DNA of 64,000 nucleotides from an uncultured Lactobacillus sp. (GTDB lineage Bacteria; Bacillota; Bacilli; Lactobacillales; Lactobacillaceae), in assembly GCA_937874695.1 (NCBI GenBank), contig CALNAJ010000013.1, positions 1 through 64,000 of the forward strand, given 5' to 3'. Below are positions 62,453 to 64,000 of this stretch, piece by piece (position 1 is the stretch's first letter; each line of letters starts with the position of its first letter). The notes under the pieces were generated by a model. The model saw nothing but the letters and a program-made list of their open reading frames with translations. It had not been told where the DNA came from and ran no database searches. Position numbers and translations under genes: made by a program.

Positions 62453-63811
62453 TTATTTTCCCTTCCTGTCTCTACGCCGCTGCTCACGAATTGTTTCAAA
62501 ATCATCACGCAGCACCGCCATTACCCGACTACCCTCTTCATTAAAGCCACGCATCCGCCACGAGGCTTTGGTCGTCATCGCATTGATAATCCCAACTAGC
62601 CGAATCCACGAACAGATAAACATGTAAATGGGTAACGTCAACGTCACCCACCACAAATGTTTGTAAAAGCGCTGCTCATCTGGATACTCATGCATCAAAA
62701 GAAGCACACTGACAAAATTGACGACGGCGACAAAGACATAAAGAACATAAATCACCAGGTAAGACAATAGAATAACCAGTGGCGAATACCCAAAAGCAAT
62801 CAATGCAAAACTCGCGAAGGTCCAAATCATCCGCGGAAACGCAAATGTATGATCAATAATCATCCGCCGCACCAAGAAATTCTTGAAGAACCCCTTCAGT
62901 TCAGCTGATCGCTTCATATAGTTTTCTGTAACTTCCAATTCCCCACGCTGCCACCGTTGTCGTTGGGCATATAGTTCGGATAGTCCAGAAATCGGCTCAA
63001 CATAAAAGATTGCATCTGCACAGATAACAACCTTCTTGCCCAGCCGCGTCCGAATCTGAAAGGTCATATCTGTATCTTCACCGATTGTATCAATGTCGTA
63101 AAGGAATGTCTCCATCAAAACTTCTCGACGGAAGGCGGAAAACGCCCCCGACATCGTAAACAACTGGTCCCGAGCAGCCTCCATCGTTCGGCCTGACAGG
63201 AAGGCCTGTGCATACTCATAATATTCATTTTTAGCTAGAATTCTGTGTCCCCAGCCCTTAACGCCTTTGACCAATTCTCGTTGCGGAAGAATGGCCCCAG
63301 TCATGGCAGCAATACCGGGATCGTTTTCGAACTGCAACACCATATTTTTCACGGCGTTAGCTTCCAATAGGCCATCACTATCAATGTTGATGACGTAAAT
63401 GCCAATACTCTGATAGATAGCTGTGTTCAGTGCTCGAGCTTTTCCTTTATCCGTGTTGACATACCGCAAAATCAATTCTGGAAACGTGTTTTGTGCTTTG
63501 GCATAGGCGCCAAAGCTCCCATCCGTACTCTGATTATCTGCCAAGATTACCTGCATGGCACTCTTAGGATACGTCTGGTTGTTAATCGATTGAATACATT
63601 CAAATAAGGTCTCTTCTGAATTGTAGACCGGGACAATAATCGTGACCCAGGGCCACTTGCCTGGCGGCGTTAATTTTTTCTGATGACGCCGCATCCGCAT
63701 TAACTTAAAGGTAGAAATGAGTGCTGGAATAATTTCAACCACGATCGGAATCAGGGCCCAAGTAATCCAGAAACCCATTTTGGTCAGGGCTAAATTAATC
63801 CAGTACATCAA
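62453..63811 (-). CDS. Family 2 glycosyltransferase, exosortase-G associated
   Basis: 452 aa. Membrane helix 14-36, GT2 domain with VPVYNSEETLFECIQSI near 58, DNQSTDGS near 90, DSDG near 149, EDTDMTFQIR near 243 and QRQRWQRGE near 285 (the QxxRW of processive synthases), then four or five helices. Like hyaluronan/poly-GlcNAc synthases it may polymerise and export. Overlaps the upstream xrtG-like gene by 4 bp. Confidence 0.88.
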   Translation of the reverse strand: MMYWINLALTKMGFWITWALIPIVVEIIPALISTFKLMRMRRHQKKLTPPGKWPWVTIIVPVYNSEETLFECIQSINNQTYPKSAMQVILADNQSTDGSFGAYAKAQNTFPELILRYVNTDKGKARALNTAIYQSIGIYVINIDSDGLLEANAVKNMVLQFENDPGIAAMTGAILPQRELVKGVKGWGHRILAKNEYYEYAQAFLSGRTMEAARDQLFTMSGAFSAFRREVLMETFLYDIDTIGEDTDMTFQIRTRLGKKVVICADAIFYVEPISGLSELYAQRQRWQRGELEVTENYMKRSAELKGFFKNFLVRRMIIDHTFAFPRMIWTFASFALIAFGYSPLVILLSYLVIYVLYVFVAVVNFVSVLLLMHEYPDEQRFYKHLWWVTLTLPIYMFICSWIRLVGIINAMTTKASWRMRGFNEEGSRVMAVLRDDFETIREQRRRDRKGK

Positions 63812-64000
63812 AGTTTATCTTGCCTCCAATCAATGAACTCCCGGTAGATACCACGTGCCAATTGAGAATAGGTAAAGACATTGTAATACAGAGCAATTAC
63901 TAATACATAGAAAACCAGTCGACCAATCACCGAGTGCGCCAGGAAAAATGATTGCCCACCGCCAAAATGAACGATAACAATAACGATACACAATCTTAGG
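63808..64000 (-). CDS. xrtG: Exosortase family protein XrtG, C-terminal part
   Basis: The frame is open to the window edge, so the gene continues beyond 64000. The visible 63 codons give FGGGQSFFLAHSVIGRLVFY and a last membrane helix, then FTYSQLARGIYREF. A His between helices and a GR pair agree with the end of exosortases. The call rests mainly on the three companion genes (GT2, QueD-like, GT39-like), which as a set mark exosortase G. Catalytic Cys and Arg lie outside the window. Confidence 0.6.
   Translation of the reverse strand, partial: LRLCIVIVIVHFGGGQSFFLAHSVIGRLVFYVLVIALYYNVFTYSQLARGIYREFIDWRQDKL

Noticed and set aside
1..64000. CRISPR arrays, tRNA/rRNA genes, prophage
   Set aside because: No regularly spaced direct repeats, no tRNA-like arms with a T-loop GGTTCGAATCC pattern, and no phage structural or integrase genes were seen.

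Overview
The window looks like chromosomal DNA of a lactic acid bacterium of the Lactobacillaceae, probably a Levilactobacillus/L. brevis-type species. The evidence is the AGGAGG ribosome sites, ATG/GTG/TTG starts, CcpA-type cre sites, GPH sugar transporters, catabolic ornithine transcarbamylase and carbamate kinase, an Apf-like secreted protein and an exosortase-G type locus. The species is an inference. I see no rRNA, tRNA, CRISPR array, phage or complete insertion sequence.

Layout. 1-5.1 kb: a VOC protein, the three-gene pnt transhydrogenase operon with two look-alike terminators, and a Cof-type phosphatase. 5.2-10.6 kb: FGGY kinase, SDR dehydrogenase, GPH transporter and a divergent ROK regulator, read as a pentitol/pentose catabolic unit. 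10.7-14.2 kb: a YtrA-type GntR/ABC operon, a TauE-like permease and an unknown protein. 14.3-16.2 kb: a first beta-glucuronidase under a cre/promoter overlap. 16.3-20.4 kb: YfcC-type carrier, arcC and arcB with no arcA. 21.1-23.2 kb: GlnK/GlnL-like two-component system. 23.3-26.1 kb: copper-type operon of two cupredoxin proteins, a P1B ATPase without a metal-binding domain and a 33-aa membrane peptide. 26.2-27.3 kb: glutathione peroxidase and a cysteine hydrolase. 27.5-37.3 kb: carbohydrate island with a GH59-like enzyme, LacI regulator, second beta-glucuronidase, DUF2264 protein and MFS/GPH transporter. 37.5-49.9 kb: DedA, purine permease, Zn/Cd ATPase with divergent SmtB-like sensor, matrixin-like protease, TetR, an alpha/beta-hydrolase-fold protein lacking its serine nucleophile, a drug efflux pump behind a leader peptide, methionine aminopeptidase, a membrane protein and UppP. 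50-58 kb: secreted proteins and redox enzymes with LysR and Rrf2 regulators. 58.2-64 kb: a possible small hydrophobic toxin, a GGDEF protein, a decayed LPXTG tail and an exosortase-G (XrtG) type operon cut by the window end.

The strongest candidate for something undescribed is a family of five ~190-220 bp intergenic repeats (17.9, 18.2, 20.8, 31.5 and 35.4 kb). Each can fold into a cloverleaf: a closing stem and three arms. Copies differ in sequence but keep pairing through compensatory changes. Next is a 21-codon leader ORF in front of the efflux gene at 46.8 kb, whose codons are perfectly complementary to both the ribosome-site side and the first codons of the pump gene, as in antibiotic-inducible translational attenuators.

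Genes appear to work together as follows: uptake, oxidation and phosphorylation of a pentitol; uptake and cleavage of beta-glucuronides and other glycosides; citrulline/ornithine-carbamoyl phosphate metabolism for ATP; metal and drug efflux under local repressors; and an envelope glycosylation/sorting system of unknown substrate. Many promoters of the carbon genes overlap near-consensus cre sites, implying shared catabolite control.
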